Below, in pieces: positions 1-5,482 of a stretch of DNA of 7,016 nucleotides. The DNA comes from Desulfovibrionaceae bacterium (lineage in GTDB: Bacteria; Desulfobacterota; Desulfovibrionia; Desulfovibrionales; Desulfovibrionaceae), in NCBI GenBank assembly GCA_030539415.1, contig JAUNSE010000107.1, positions 1 through 7,016 on the forward strand, read 5' to 3'. The position numbers and the translations under genes are program-made. Under the pieces are notes generated by a model. It was given only the letters and a program-made list of their open reading frames with translations. It had not been told where the DNA came from and did not search any database. Position 1 is the first letter of the stretch; every line of letters begins with the position of its first letter.

Positions 1-339
1 AGGCTCGCCTCCCTGGCTGTCGGCCGCATGCGCTCCTCGAGCGCTCTGGCCCTGCCCGTGCGCGTCTGGAGCGCGGCGGCGGGTTCGGAACCGGAGGGAC
101 GGGCCTTCTGCCTGCGCCAGCTTGCCCGCTGCCTGCGCAGAAGTCTCAACGCGCCTCTGCCGAGATGTTTCGGCTCCGTCTGTCTGCTTACTCTGGAATT
201 CCCGCCCTCGGCGCCTATGACGGCCACGCCCCTGCGCGTGCGCAGAGTGGTCTTCGACAGCAAGCTGGCCTGCACCGAACGGGCCTTCGAGGGCAGTTCC
301 CTGCACAGCGGCGAAGTCAGGCGGGACGACCGCCTCTAG
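1..339 (+). CDS. C-terminal part of an unidentified protein, partial at the left edge and possibly frameshifted
   Basis: The frame is open from the first base to a TAG at 337-339. Most of its codons end in G or C, the same pattern as the clear genes in this window, so it is probably real coding sequence whose start lies outside. The 112 visible residues are rich in Arg, Ala, Leu and Cys. I recognise no domain, signal peptide or membrane segment. Oddly, the coding-like codon pattern does not stop at 339 but continues in another frame through 340-401 and again in 402-563 (separate entry). The visible end may therefore be a frameshift rather than the natural C-terminus. I cannot name the family. 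The distance to pgl and the shared strand suggest the original gene was the upstream neighbour of pgl in an operon. Confidence 0.45.
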   Translation, partial: RLASLAVGRMRSSSALALPVRVWSAAAGSEPEGRAFCLRQLARCLRRSLNAPLPRCFGSVCLLTLEFPPSAPMTATPLRVRRVVFDSKLACTERAFEGSSLHSGEVRRDDRL

Positions 340-563
340 GAAGCCGGGTCGCGCCCGAACCCGTCCGGCTGTCACGCAACTGGCGGGCATCCGTCACCTG
401 ACAGGCCCATGGAGGACGCAGACTGGCGGCGGACAAGAAAAATTTCTCCATTGTCAAAAAGGCCTTCCCCATGACGGACGGCCCGCGGCACTTCCACTGG
501 ACGCGCTTTGATGGCATACTGATCGACGATCTGCAAAGGAGGCTATGCCCATGCAACAACTGA
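340..563 (+). pseudogene. Coding-like remnant in a shifted frame, overlapping the start of pgl
   Basis: Reading the frame whose codons begin at 342, 345 and so on, the stretch 340-398 has mostly G/C-ending codons and then meets a TGA at 399-401. After that stop the same frame stays open to a TGA at 561-563. The segment from about 429 to 540 gives a protein-like composition, with Lys, Phe, Asp, His, Trp and Ile rather than the Arg/Ala/Pro bias of shadow frames; one piece reads FDGILIDDLQ. The end overlaps the pgl start at 551 by 13 bases, as is common between coupled operon genes. This would fit the true C-terminus of the gene seen at 1-339, now separated from it by at least one frameshift and one stop. 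Alternatives are sequencing errors or a chance open frame. No family is recognised. Confidence 0.3.
535..542 (+). promoter_or_regulatory. Ribosome binding site that decides the pgl start
   Basis: AAAGGAGG is a near-perfect Shine-Dalgarno sequence. It lies 8 bases before the ATG at 551 but only 2 bases before the ATG at 545. The spacing favours initiation at 551. Confidence 0.8.
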
Positions 564-1300
564 GTCGCTCCATTCATCTCTCCCTCCACATTCACAAGGA
601 TCCCGATGCCATGGCCGAACGCGCGGCCCACATACTGGCGGCAGCCTGTGACGAGGCTGTTTCCGAGCGCGGCGTCTTCAGAATGGCCATCTCGGGCGGC
701 AAGACACCCCTCCCCCTGTTCCGGCTGCTGAGCCGCAAGGACTGGACGGACGCCCTGCCCTGGGACAAGATTTCCGTTTTCTGGGCCGACGAGCGCTGCT
801 GCTCCCCGGACGATCCGGCCAGCAACTACGGCAACGCGCACAAGGAGCTGCTGAGCTACGTGCCCTGCACGTCATACTACCGCATGCGCGGCGACCTCGA
901 TCCCGAAAAGGCCGCCCTCGAATACGAACAGACGCTCAGAAAGGAATTCATGCTGAAGGAAGGGGAGATCCCGCGCTTCGACATGATTCTCCTGGGCATG
1001 GGCGAAGACGGCCACACGGCCTCCCTCTTCCCCAATTCTCCCGCTCTCTACACAAGGGACCGCCTGGTTATCGACCAGTATGTGCCCGAGCGCGGCGGCG
1101 ACCGCCTGACCCTGACGCTGCCCGTGCTCAACAACTCCCGCTGCTGCCTGTTCATGGTGACCGGCAAGGAGAAGCACTCCGTGCTGCACCGCGCCCTGAA
1201 CCTGCTGGACAAGCCCGAACTGCCCGCCCAGCTGGTGCATCCGCCTGTGGGTGACCTCATCTGGGTTGTGGACGAAAACGCAGCCACCGGCGGAAAGTAG
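551..1300 (+). CDS. pgl: 6-phosphogluconolactonase
   Basis: Hydrolyses 6-phosphogluconolactone to 6-phosphogluconate, the second step of the oxidative pentose phosphate pathway, in the cytoplasm. The product from the 551 start is 249 residues, the usual length for the DevB/SOL-type enzyme of the glucosamine-6-phosphate isomerase-like fold. Visible family motifs are SGGKTP at 48-53 (phosphate-binding loop), WADER at 78-82 with an SNYG at 91-94, and the signature GMGEDGHTASLFP at 149-161. LTLTLPVLNNS at 186-196 leads into the conserved VTGKEK. An ATG at 545 is in frame but too close to the ribosome binding site, so 551 is preferred. The usual partner zwf is not visible in the window. The start overlaps the end of a coding-like upstream frame, suggesting it was the distal gene of an operon. 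No separate promoter is evident. The gene ends in a strong intrinsic terminator. Confidence 0.95.
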   Translation: MQQLSRSIHLSLHIHKDPDAMAERAAHILAAACDEAVSERGVFRMAISGGKTPLPLFRLLSRKDWTDALPWDKISVFWADERCCSPDDPASNYGNAHKELLSYVPCTSYYRMRGDLDPEKAALEYEQTLRKEFMLKEGEIPRFDMILLGMGEDGHTASLFPNSPALYTRDRLVIDQYVPERGGDRLTLTLPVLNNSRCCLFMVTGKEKHSVLHRALNLLDKPELPAQLVHPPVGDLIWVVDENAATGGK

Positions 1301-1327
1301 TCTTTTTCGAACCGCAGAACGCAATAA

Positions 1328-1366
1328 GGGCGCCGCGCGAAACCGTCTTCGCGCGGCGCCCCTTTT
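1328..1366 (+). terminator. Intrinsic terminator after pgl
   Basis: A perfect 14-bp stem (1328-1341 paired with 1348-1361) with a 6-base loop is followed by C and TTTT. It starts 28 bases after the pgl stop. There is no good T-run on the minus side, so it probably serves pgl alone rather than the convergent regulator gene. Confidence 0.88.
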
Positions 1367-1434
1367 CATTCCTACTTTGCGGAACGGGCGCCCTGACTGC
1401 GCGGGCCCCGGTCCGGCAGGCACTATGCGGAAAG

Positions 1435-2127
1435 TTATTCCTGGTCGGCCAGATTCTGCAGGGCCTCCATGTCGAGCACGGTCATGATGCGGCCCTGCAC
1501 GGACAGAATGCGTTCGCCCACGAGGCGGGAGAGCACGCGGGACAGCGTCTCGCGGGTGATGCCCAGCATGTTGGCCATCTCCTCGCGGGACATCTTGAGG
1601 CGCAGCGTGGTCTTGTCCTCGATGATGGCCCGGTGCAGGATGTAGCGGCCCACGCGCTGCGAGGCGTTGATGCCCTGGTTGCTGAGCTTTTTCACGCACA
1701 TGCGCAGGCGCAGGGAGAAGACACCCAGAAGATGCACCGCAAAATCGGGATCCTGGCGCGCAGCGTCGTTCATAGCCTTGCGCTCCAGGCGCAGCACCAG
1801 ACTCTTTTCCAGGGCCACGGCCGTGGACGGCCAATGCTTCTGCCTGAACATGGCCGACTCGCCGATGGTGGCGCCCTCGGAAACCATGTGGATGATGTGC
1901 TCGCGGCCGCTGCTCTGTCTGTGCACAACCTTGACCAGTCCGCGAATCAGCGCGTAGCAGGCCTCGGCGTCCTCGCCCTCCTGGGCAAGCACTTCCTGGG
2001 CGTCAAATTCCTGCAGCACGGCCGTCGACACCAGGGTCGCAAGCGTGGATTCGCTGACGCCGTCAAACATGGCGACACGCTTGATTTGCAAGAGCCTCGC
2101 GGCCGGCAGACATTCGACAGTGCGCAT
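1435..2127 (-). CDS. Crp/Fnr-family transcriptional regulator
   Basis: A 230-residue DNA-binding regulator of the usual family length. Residues about 15-125 form the cyclic-nucleotide-binding-like beta-barrel, with IGES at 88-91 in the place of the phosphate-binding cassette. About 125-160 is the dimerisation helix, and 170-220 the winged helix-turn-helix. The Arg-Ser that binds cAMP phosphate in E. coli CRP appears as Pro100-Ser101, so cAMP is unlikely to be the ligand. There are only three Cys (6, 57, 144), not spaced as in the FNR iron-sulphur cluster. The recognition helix reads TRETLSR (191-197). It keeps the Arg-Glu-x3-Arg pattern of CRP, which predicts a TGTGA-type half-site. HcpR-type regulators of nitrosative stress in sulphate reducers are one possibility, but I cannot assign a subfamily. 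The start at 2127 is supported by an AGGAG 6 bases upstream. The gene is convergent with pgl and divergent from the secreted-protein gene. Confidence 0.9.
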   Translation of the reverse strand: MRTVECLPAARLLQIKRVAMFDGVSESTLATLVSTAVLQEFDAQEVLAQEGEDAEACYALIRGLVKVVHRQSSGREHIIHMVSEGATIGESAMFRQKHWPSTAVALEKSLVLRLERKAMNDAARQDPDFAVHLLGVFSLRLRMCVKKLSNQGINASQRVGRYILHRAIIEDKTTLRLKMSREEMANMLGITRETLSRVLSRLVGERILSVQGRIMTVLDMEALQNLADQE

Positions 2128-2133
2128 GGCATT

Positions 2134-2138
2134 CTCCT
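2134..2138 (-). promoter_or_regulatory. Ribosome binding site of the Crp/Fnr regulator
   Basis: AGGAG on the minus strand lies 6 bases before the ATG at 2127. It supports this start over the internal Met20. Confidence 0.7.
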
Positions 2139-2191
2139 GAAGTTGTTCCGTTCAGCTTCCGCAGGCCGGCCCGCCCGGAAAGAAGGCTTTC

Positions 2192-2228
2192 CTGTTTCGG
2201 GGGACCGGTAGGGAGGCCCCCGAAACAG
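2192..2228 (-). repeat. 12-bp inverted repeat in the probable leader of the regulator gene
   Basis: Positions 2192-2203 pair perfectly with 2217-2228 around a 13-base loop. Neither strand has a T-run after the stem: on the plus strand it is followed by AAAAAA, so on the minus strand the six T come before it. It does not look like an ordinary terminator. It lies 64 bases before the regulator start and would be in the 5' leader if transcription starts in the AT-rich island. Confidence 0.6.
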
Positions 2229-2329
2229 AAAAAAGGCATGCATGAGCTGGATCAGTGGGGCAGCGCGACCCTGCCTCCGGGCTTCCTTGCGCGGGGCCCA
2301 GGGCGGCTCCACGCAAACGAATTTTTTAA

Positions 2330-2359
2330 AGCATAGTTTTTTGCTAATGTCTGTGACAG
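2330..2359 (-). promoter_or_regulatory. Candidate promoter of the Crp/Fnr regulator
   Basis: On the minus strand CTGTCA (2359-2354, 4 of 6 to the -35 consensus) is followed by 18 bases and TATGCT (2335-2330, 4 of 6 to the -10). It lies in the only AT-rich stretch upstream of the gene and would give a leader of about 195 bases. The match is modest. Confidence 0.3.
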
Positions 2360-2360
2360 A
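2350..2360. promoter_or_regulatory. Palindrome containing TGTGA, possible operator
   Basis: TCTGTGACAGA is a perfect palindrome around one central base and contains TGTGA, the half-site expected from the regulator's CRP-like recognition helix. It overlaps the candidate -35 of the regulator gene. A second TCACA half-site at the canonical spacing is not present (only TC matches), so a standard CRP-type site is not shown. Confidence 0.3.
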
Positions 2361-2595
2361 TGTCCTCAAATTCAGACTTTTTTTCGTGCCGGATGCTTCG
2401 GGCACCCCTGTCCGGGTCTCGGCTCCGGGATGCAGACGCGGCCGCGCGGCCCCTTCCGGCCGCACCCGGCGCCCTTGTCACTTGGCGGGAGATGGCGTAA
2501 GCCCCTTGTGAAGCCTTCGCCGCCTGCGTGACAGCCTGCATCACCTTACCGGGACATCGAGGCTCGCGCAACCGCCCAGGGCTCCCATGCAACGC

Positions 2596-2601
2596 GAGGA
2601 A
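2596..2601 (+). promoter_or_regulatory. Ribosome binding site supporting a TTG start
   Basis: GAGGAA lies 6 bases before the TTG at 2608, giving good spacing. It lies inside the longer reading frame that starts at ATG 2587. Confidence 0.65.
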
Positions 2602-2607
2602 CACCCA

Positions 2608-3087
2608 TTGAAAATCCTTTCCTTCAGGCTTCTGAAGCCCCTTGCCGCCGCGGCGCTTGCGGCGGCTCTGTGCCTTCCCGCGCCCGCCGGCGCGGAAAAG
2701 CTGACCACAGACTATTTCACCATCGACATGCCCGACAGCTGGCAGCGTCTGCAGGACAGCAGCTCCAACACCTTCTCCATCTCGGTCTACTCCACCAAGA
2801 ACAGGGACACGGTGCTGACCACGGTCATCGGCACCAACGGCGGCGCCGATGTGGCGACCATCACCAAGAGCTTCTCCCAGCAGTACAGAGCAGAGCGCAT
2901 CTCGGTCAAGAACGGGCAGGGAACCTTCTGGTACACCAGCTCCGCGGGCATAGAGAGCAGCGGCTACGTGACCGTGCAGGACGCCAACTTCATGGTCGTG
3001 ACCGTTTCCGGCAGCCTGCGCAAGGCCAGAGTCTTCATGAAGTCCTTTTCGAGCAACGACTACGCTGATCTTCTTCCCAAACTCTAG
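2608..3087 (+). CDS. Small secreted (periplasmic) protein of unknown function
   Basis: I do not recognise a named gene. From a TTG start the product is 159 residues and begins with a textbook signal peptide: MK, then Arg7/Lys10, a Leu/Ala-rich core at 11-24 and an AGA cleavage site, so the mature protein begins near Glu30. No lipobox precedes Cys22. The mature part of about 130 residues is mixed beta-type. It opens with YFTIDMPDSWQ (36-46), reminiscent of PsbP/DcrB-like small periplasmic proteins, which start with a similar 'folds as a beta strand, then P-x-x-W' segment; this is a resemblance only. An ATG at 2587 would add seven charged residues ahead of the signal peptide and has only a weak AGGG before it, so TTG 2608 is preferred. 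cinA follows 120 bases downstream on the same strand and may be co-transcribed. A small 6-bp hairpin (3127-3132 with 3137-3142) without a T-run lies between them. Confidence 0.75.
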   Translation: MKILSFRLLKPLAAAALAAALCLPAPAGAEKLTTDYFTIDMPDSWQRLQDSSSNTFSISVYSTKNRDTVLTTVIGTNGGADVATITKSFSQQYRAERISVKNGQGTFWYTSSAGIESSGYVTVQDANFMVVTVSGSLRKARVFMKSFSSNDYADLLPKL

Positions 3088-3195
3088 ACATTTCGGAATA
3101 TCGGACGAAGGTCGCGGCCCGGGCGCGCGGACTGCCGTCCGCCCTTCAACCGCGGCCGGAGCCGGAAGCGGCGCCTTCGTGCCGGCCGGTGCCGC

Positions 3196-3201
3196 AAAGG
3201 A
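3196..3201 (+). promoter_or_regulatory. Ribosome binding site of cinA
   Basis: AAAGGA lies 6 bases before ATG 3208. Confidence 0.6.
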
Positions 3202-3207
3202 TGCTGT

Positions 3208-4464
3208 ATGCAGGCAGAAATCATCTCCGTTGGCACGGAGCTTCTTCTCGGGCACACCGTCAACACCGATGCGGCCTTTCTCGGCCGCGAGCTTGCCGCT
3301 CTGGGCATTGACCTTCACAATGTCACGGTTGTGGGCGACAATCCCGGCCGCCTTGCCGAGGCCTTTTCCGAGGCCATGGGCAGGAGCGGGCTTGTGCTGG
3401 TCACCGGCGGCCTCGGCCCCACGCTGGACGATCTGACCAAGAAGACCCTGGCCGATGTGCTGGGCGTGTCCCTCTACGAGGACCCGGTCTGCCTCGAGCA
3501 GCTGAAGGAATATTTCGGCACGAGGCCCATGAGCGCCAACCAGATCACCCAGGCCATGATGCCGGAGGGGGCGACCCCTCTGCGCAACCGCATCGGCACG
3601 GCGCCCGGCCTGGCCGTCGAGGCTTCCAGCGGAACACTTTTCATGCTCTTTCCCGGCCCGCCCAGGGAGATGGAGCCCATGTTCCTGAACGAGGCCGTGC
3701 CGCTTCTTTCCGAGCGCCTCAACGCCACCATCGTCTCCTTCATGGTGCGCACGTTCGGTCTCGGCGAGGGCATGCTGGCCATGAAGCTCGGCGAGCTGTG
3801 CGAGGCCGCCAATCCCACGGCGGCCACCTACATCGGCGCCCACAACGAGGTCTTCGTGCGCGTCACGGCCAAGGCCGCCACCCGCGAGGAGGCCGTGGCC
3901 CTGGCCATGCCCACCGTGGAGGAGGTCAAGGCCAGGCTCGGCGATGTCGTCTACGGCGTGGATGTGAAGAATCTCGAGGAGGTGGTGGTCGCGGAGCTCG
4001 CGAAGCGCCATGAGGAAGTGGCGACGGCCGAGTCCTGCACCGGCGGCCTGCTGGCCAAGCGCATCACCGATGTGGCCGGCGCGAGCGGGGTTTTCCGCAC
4101 GGGCCTCGTGACCTACGCCAACGAAACCAAGACCAGGCTTCTGGGCGTGCCCGAAAAGATGCTGGCCGAACACGGCGCCGTGAGCCCCGAGGTCGCGCGC
4201 AGCATGGCCGAAGGCGTGCGCCGCGAGTCCGGCGCGGACTACGGCATCGGCATCACCGGCGTGGCCGGTCCCGGCGGGGGCACCGAAGCCAAGCCCGTGG
4301 GTCTGGTGTGGCTGGCCCTGAGCACGAAGGACGGATGCTTCGTGCACGCGCTCCGTCCCCAGGGCAGATATCCCGGGCGCGAGGCCGTGCGGCAGCGCAG
4401 CGCAAGCAAGGCGCTGGACATGCTGCGCCGTTATCTGACCGGAAAGCCCGTCATCGCCGAATAG
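3208..4464 (+). CDS. cinA: CinA-family protein: molybdopterin-binding-like domain plus nicotinamide-nucleotide amidohydrolase
   Basis: A full-length, two-domain CinA of 418 residues. Residues about 3-170 are the MoCF/molybdopterin-binding-like domain, with ISVGTELLLG at 6-15, where the domain usually begins, and TGGLGPTLDD at 66-75. In studied CinA proteins this domain carries ADP-ribose pyrophosphatase (COG1058) activity. A linker of about 170-255 follows. Residues about 256-412 are the PncC domain, which deamidates nicotinamide mononucleotide to nicotinate mononucleotide and so salvages pyridine nucleotide in the cytoplasm. Its hallmark motifs are AESCTGG (274-280, with the catalytic Ser276), TYANETK (302-308) and GITGVAGPGGGTEAKPVG (348-365). 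No truncation or missing motif is seen. In some bacteria cinA is co-transcribed with recA and linked to competence; no recA is nearby here, so a salvage role is the safer inference. No clear intrinsic terminator follows, only an AT-rich stretch leading into the tRNA promoter. Confidence 0.95.
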   Translation: MQAEIISVGTELLLGHTVNTDAAFLGRELAALGIDLHNVTVVGDNPGRLAEAFSEAMGRSGLVLVTGGLGPTLDDLTKKTLADVLGVSLYEDPVCLEQLKEYFGTRPMSANQITQAMMPEGATPLRNRIGTAPGLAVEASSGTLFMLFPGPPREMEPMFLNEAVPLLSERLNATIVSFMVRTFGLGEGMLAMKLGELCEAANPTAATYIGAHNEVFVRVTAKAATREEAVALAMPTVEEVKARLGDVVYGVDVKNLEEVVVAELAKRHEEVATAESCTGGLLAKRITDVAGASGVFRTGLVTYANETKTRLLGVPEKMLAEHGAVSPEVARSMAEGVRRESGADYGIGITGVAGPGGGTEAKPVGLVWLALSTKDGCFVHALRPQGRYPGREAVRQRSASKALDMLRRYLTGKPVIAE

Positions 4465-4497
4465 CGGCCCTGCTGGCGGCACTGGGGAGAGCCGTTT

Positions 4498-4556
4498 AAA
4501 AAATTGCAGCTTTTTTTCTGTTTTTGCTTGACAGGCGGTCCCCTGCCATATATAAA
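4498..4556 (+). promoter_or_regulatory. Strong promoter of tRNA-Asn with upstream AT-rich element
   Basis: TTGACA (4528-4533), a 17-base spacer and TATAAA (4551-4556) make a near-consensus sigma-70 promoter. A- and T-tracts at about 4498-4526 directly upstream resemble the UP element of stable-RNA promoters. Transcription would start around 4563, a few bases before the mature tRNA. Confidence 0.85.
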
Positions 4557-4568
4557 GCCCTTCGTTGT

Positions 4569-4644
4569 TCCCCAATAGCTCAATCGGCAGAGCGGGTGAC
4601 TGTTAATCACTAGGTTGGCGGTTCAAGTCCGTCTTGGGGAGCCA
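4569..4644 (+). tRNA. tRNA-Asn (anticodon GUU)
   Basis: A complete cloverleaf can be folded by eye. The acceptor stem is 4569-4575 with 4634-4640. The D stem is 4578-4581 with 4590-4593. The anticodon stem is 4595-4599 with 4607-4611 (one G-U pair), with loop CTGTTAA and anticodon GTT at 4602-4604. The T stem is 4617-4621 with 4629-4633 (one G-U pair), with loop TTCAAGT. The discriminator base is G4641, and CCA is encoded at 4642-4644. It is a single gene with its own promoter and terminator. I found no duplicated 3' end nearby that would mark an integrated element. Confidence 0.97.
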
Positions 4645-4659
4645 GATCAGCAAATGTTG

Positions 4660-4696
4660 AGGAAGGCCGGAACGAGAGTTCCGGCCTTCCTGTTTT
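4660..4696 (+). terminator. Intrinsic terminator of tRNA-Asn
   Basis: A perfect 14-bp stem (4660-4673 with 4678-4691) with a GAGA tetraloop, then GTTTT. It begins 15 bases after the CCA end. Confidence 0.9.
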
Positions 4697-4725
4697 CTGT
4701 CCGCGGGCCTGAGCTGCCCGGCCTG

Positions 4726-4765
4726 AAAAAAAGCAATCCGCCGCCGGAGCCCGATCCGGCGGCGG
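4726..4765 (-). terminator. Intrinsic terminator of the NimA-like gene
   Basis: A perfect 11-bp GC stem (4738-4748 with 4755-4765) with a 6-base loop. On the minus strand it is followed after 5 bases by seven T (4732-4726). On the plus strand it is followed only by TTT, so it could act weakly as a second stop for tRNA transcription. Confidence 0.75.
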
Positions 4766-4770
4766 TTTAA

Positions 4771-4788
4771 CGTCCGGTCAGCCGGACG
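4771..4788 (-). repeat. Short hairpin between the NimA-like stop codon and its terminator
   Basis: A 7-bp perfect stem (4771-4777 with 4782-4788) with a 4-base loop and no T-run. It lies 24 bases after the stop codon on the minus strand. It may protect the 3' end or be a degenerate terminator arm. Confidence 0.5.
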
Positions 4789-4812
4789 CCTTGGCCATGG
4801 CACAGCCCCGCG

Positions 4813-5316
4813 CTATGCCTGAACGCGCTTTCTGCGTTCCGCGGCCATGGTTTTTTCTTCCTTGCCTGTGACATGCTCCATGTGCAGGTCAAGAATGTGC
4901 ATGTTCGGGAAGTAGTGCACCATCTCGTAGTCGAATCTTTCGTGGCTGTAAGGCGCGAACTTCTCGCACAGAAGCCGGATCAGGCGCCTGCGCTCGGCCT
5001 CGTCGGCGACCAGGGAGAGACGGCCGAAGGCGATGACGCTGCGGTAGTGCGTGGTCAGCCTCTCCATGTCCAGTTCCGCGGCACCGATGACGCAGAAGGA
5101 GGCCTTGTCCGAATTTTTCAGGGCATCAAGCTTGTGGCCTTCCATGGCGATGTGAAAATAGAGATGGTCGCCCTCGCGCACATAATTGAGCGGCACGGCA
5201 TAGGGATAGCCCCCGTCACCCTGCACGGCAAGCACACCATGGGACTCTCTCGCGAGGACGGCATCGATTTCCTCGTCCGGCAGTGCCTGGCCGGACCGGC
5301 GCATTTCTCTGAACAT
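4813..5316 (-). CDS. NimA-like flavin protein of the pyridoxamine 5'-phosphate oxidase fold
   Basis: A 167-residue cytoplasmic protein, typical length for the NimA/PNPOx-like split-barrel family. These proteins usually bind FMN as dimers. Some Nim proteins are linked to 5-nitroimidazole resistance, while most relatives in anaerobes have no known substrate. Visible features are the N-terminal FREMRRSGQALPDEE (2-16), usual for the group, then GVLAVQGDGGYPYAVPLNYV (27-46) and LYFHIAMEGHKLDAL (52-66), the cofactor-facing strands. FCVIG (74-78) and YRSVIAFGRL (91-100) follow. A GGAGG on the minus strand 7 bases before the ATG at 5316 supports the start. The last 15 residues are charged and probably disordered. 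It lies downstream of the permease on the same strand but is separated from it by 166 bases with two hairpins and a possible promoter. It is therefore probably expressed separately. A role in drug resistance is not shown by the sequence. Confidence 0.88.
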   Translation of the reverse strand: MFREMRRSGQALPDEEIDAVLARESHGVLAVQGDGGYPYAVPLNYVREGDHLYFHIAMEGHKLDALKNSDKASFCVIGAAELDMERLTTHYRSVIAFGRLSLVADEAERRRLIRLLCEKFAPYSHERFDYEMVHYFPNMHILDLHMEHVTGKEEKTMAAERRKRVQA

Positions 5317-5322
5317 GGTTCA

Positions 5323-5330
5323 TCCTCCCT
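5323..5330 (-). promoter_or_regulatory. Ribosome binding site of the NimA-like gene
   Basis: AGGGAGGA on the minus strand; its GGAGG core ends 7 bases before ATG 5316. It lies immediately after the hairpin at 5337-5378. Confidence 0.75.
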
Positions 5331-5336
5331 GAAACG

Positions 5337-5380
5337 AAAGCGCCGCCGCCCGCTCTTCAAGGAACGGCGGGACGCTTTTT
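5337..5380. terminator. Bulged hairpin with T-tail directly before the NimA-like ribosome binding site
   Basis: Positions 5337-5348 pair with 5365-5370 and 5373-5378, leaving GA bulged, around a 16-base loop. The plus strand continues as TT, making a run of five T. On the minus strand the stem ends in CTTT and is followed by CGTTTC. It could stop read-through from the permease, or form a leader hairpin for the NimA-like gene if that is transcribed from about 5385. Confidence 0.45.
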
Positions 5381-5391
5381 CGTCCAGACGG

Positions 5392-5420
5392 AGTGTTGCC
5401 CTGCTTCGGTCTGCTGTCAA
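5392..5420 (-). promoter_or_regulatory. Candidate promoter of the NimA-like gene
   Basis: On the minus strand a perfect TTGACA (5420-5415) is followed by a 17-base spacer and AACACT (5397-5392), only 3 of 6 to the -10 consensus. It is placed sensibly between the permease and this gene, but the weak -10 leaves it uncertain. Confidence 0.35.
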
Positions 5421-5425
5421 TATGC

Positions 5426-5461
5426 GCGATGCGGTCAGGCTCAAGGCTCTGACCGCATCGC
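5426..5461 (-). terminator. Strong hairpin after the permease, without a U-tract
   Basis: A perfect 13-bp stem (5426-5438 with 5449-5461) with a 10-base loop, beginning 21 bases after the permease stop on the minus strand. No T-run follows on that strand; on the plus strand CTTTCCTTTTT follows after a short gap. Its position suggests a 3' end or mRNA-stabilising structure for the permease transcript. Terminator function is inferred from location only. Confidence 0.45.
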
Positions 5462-5482
5462 AAACTCTTTCCTTTTTAAATT

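Larger units (their letters stand above)
2128..2607. other. Divergent intergenic region between the regulator and the secreted-protein gene
   Basis: About 480 bases with no convincing gene. From left to right it holds the regulator's ribosome binding site, a 12-bp hairpin at 2192-2228, and an AT-rich island at about 2320-2395 containing a palindrome and a candidate promoter for the regulator. A very GC-rich block with GGCC-type inverted runs follows near 2435-2465, and then the leader of the secreted-protein gene. I see no good sigma-70 promoter for the rightward gene; TTGTCA at 2474-2479 lacks a matching -10. Confidence 0.6.

Noticed and set aside
1633..2211. A 192-residue plus-strand open frame opposite the Crp/Fnr gene
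   Set aside because: The minus-strand product has clear family motifs; this one is a His/Ala/Gly-rich shadow.
4480..4527. Intrinsic terminator after cinA
   Set aside because: The T-runs near 4511-4525 are not preceded by a stable GC stem; only a weak A/T pairing is possible. The tract fits better as the upstream element of the tRNA promoter.
2344..4575. A 743-residue open frame on the minus strand
   Set aside because: It lies antisense to cinA and the secreted-protein gene and is full of Gly, Ala, His and Arg, as expected for the complement of GC-rich codons. It shows no recognisable domain and runs through the tRNA promoter, while cinA is unmistakable on the other strand.
4569..4644. tRNA gene as an attachment site for an integrated element
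   Set aside because: No integrase gene is seen and no repeat of the tRNA 3' half occurs elsewhere in the window.
4603..4803. A 66-residue minus-strand open frame covering the tRNA and two terminators
   Set aside because: Its C-terminus is the antisense of tRNA-Asn, a common annotation artefact, and the rest is terminator hairpins.
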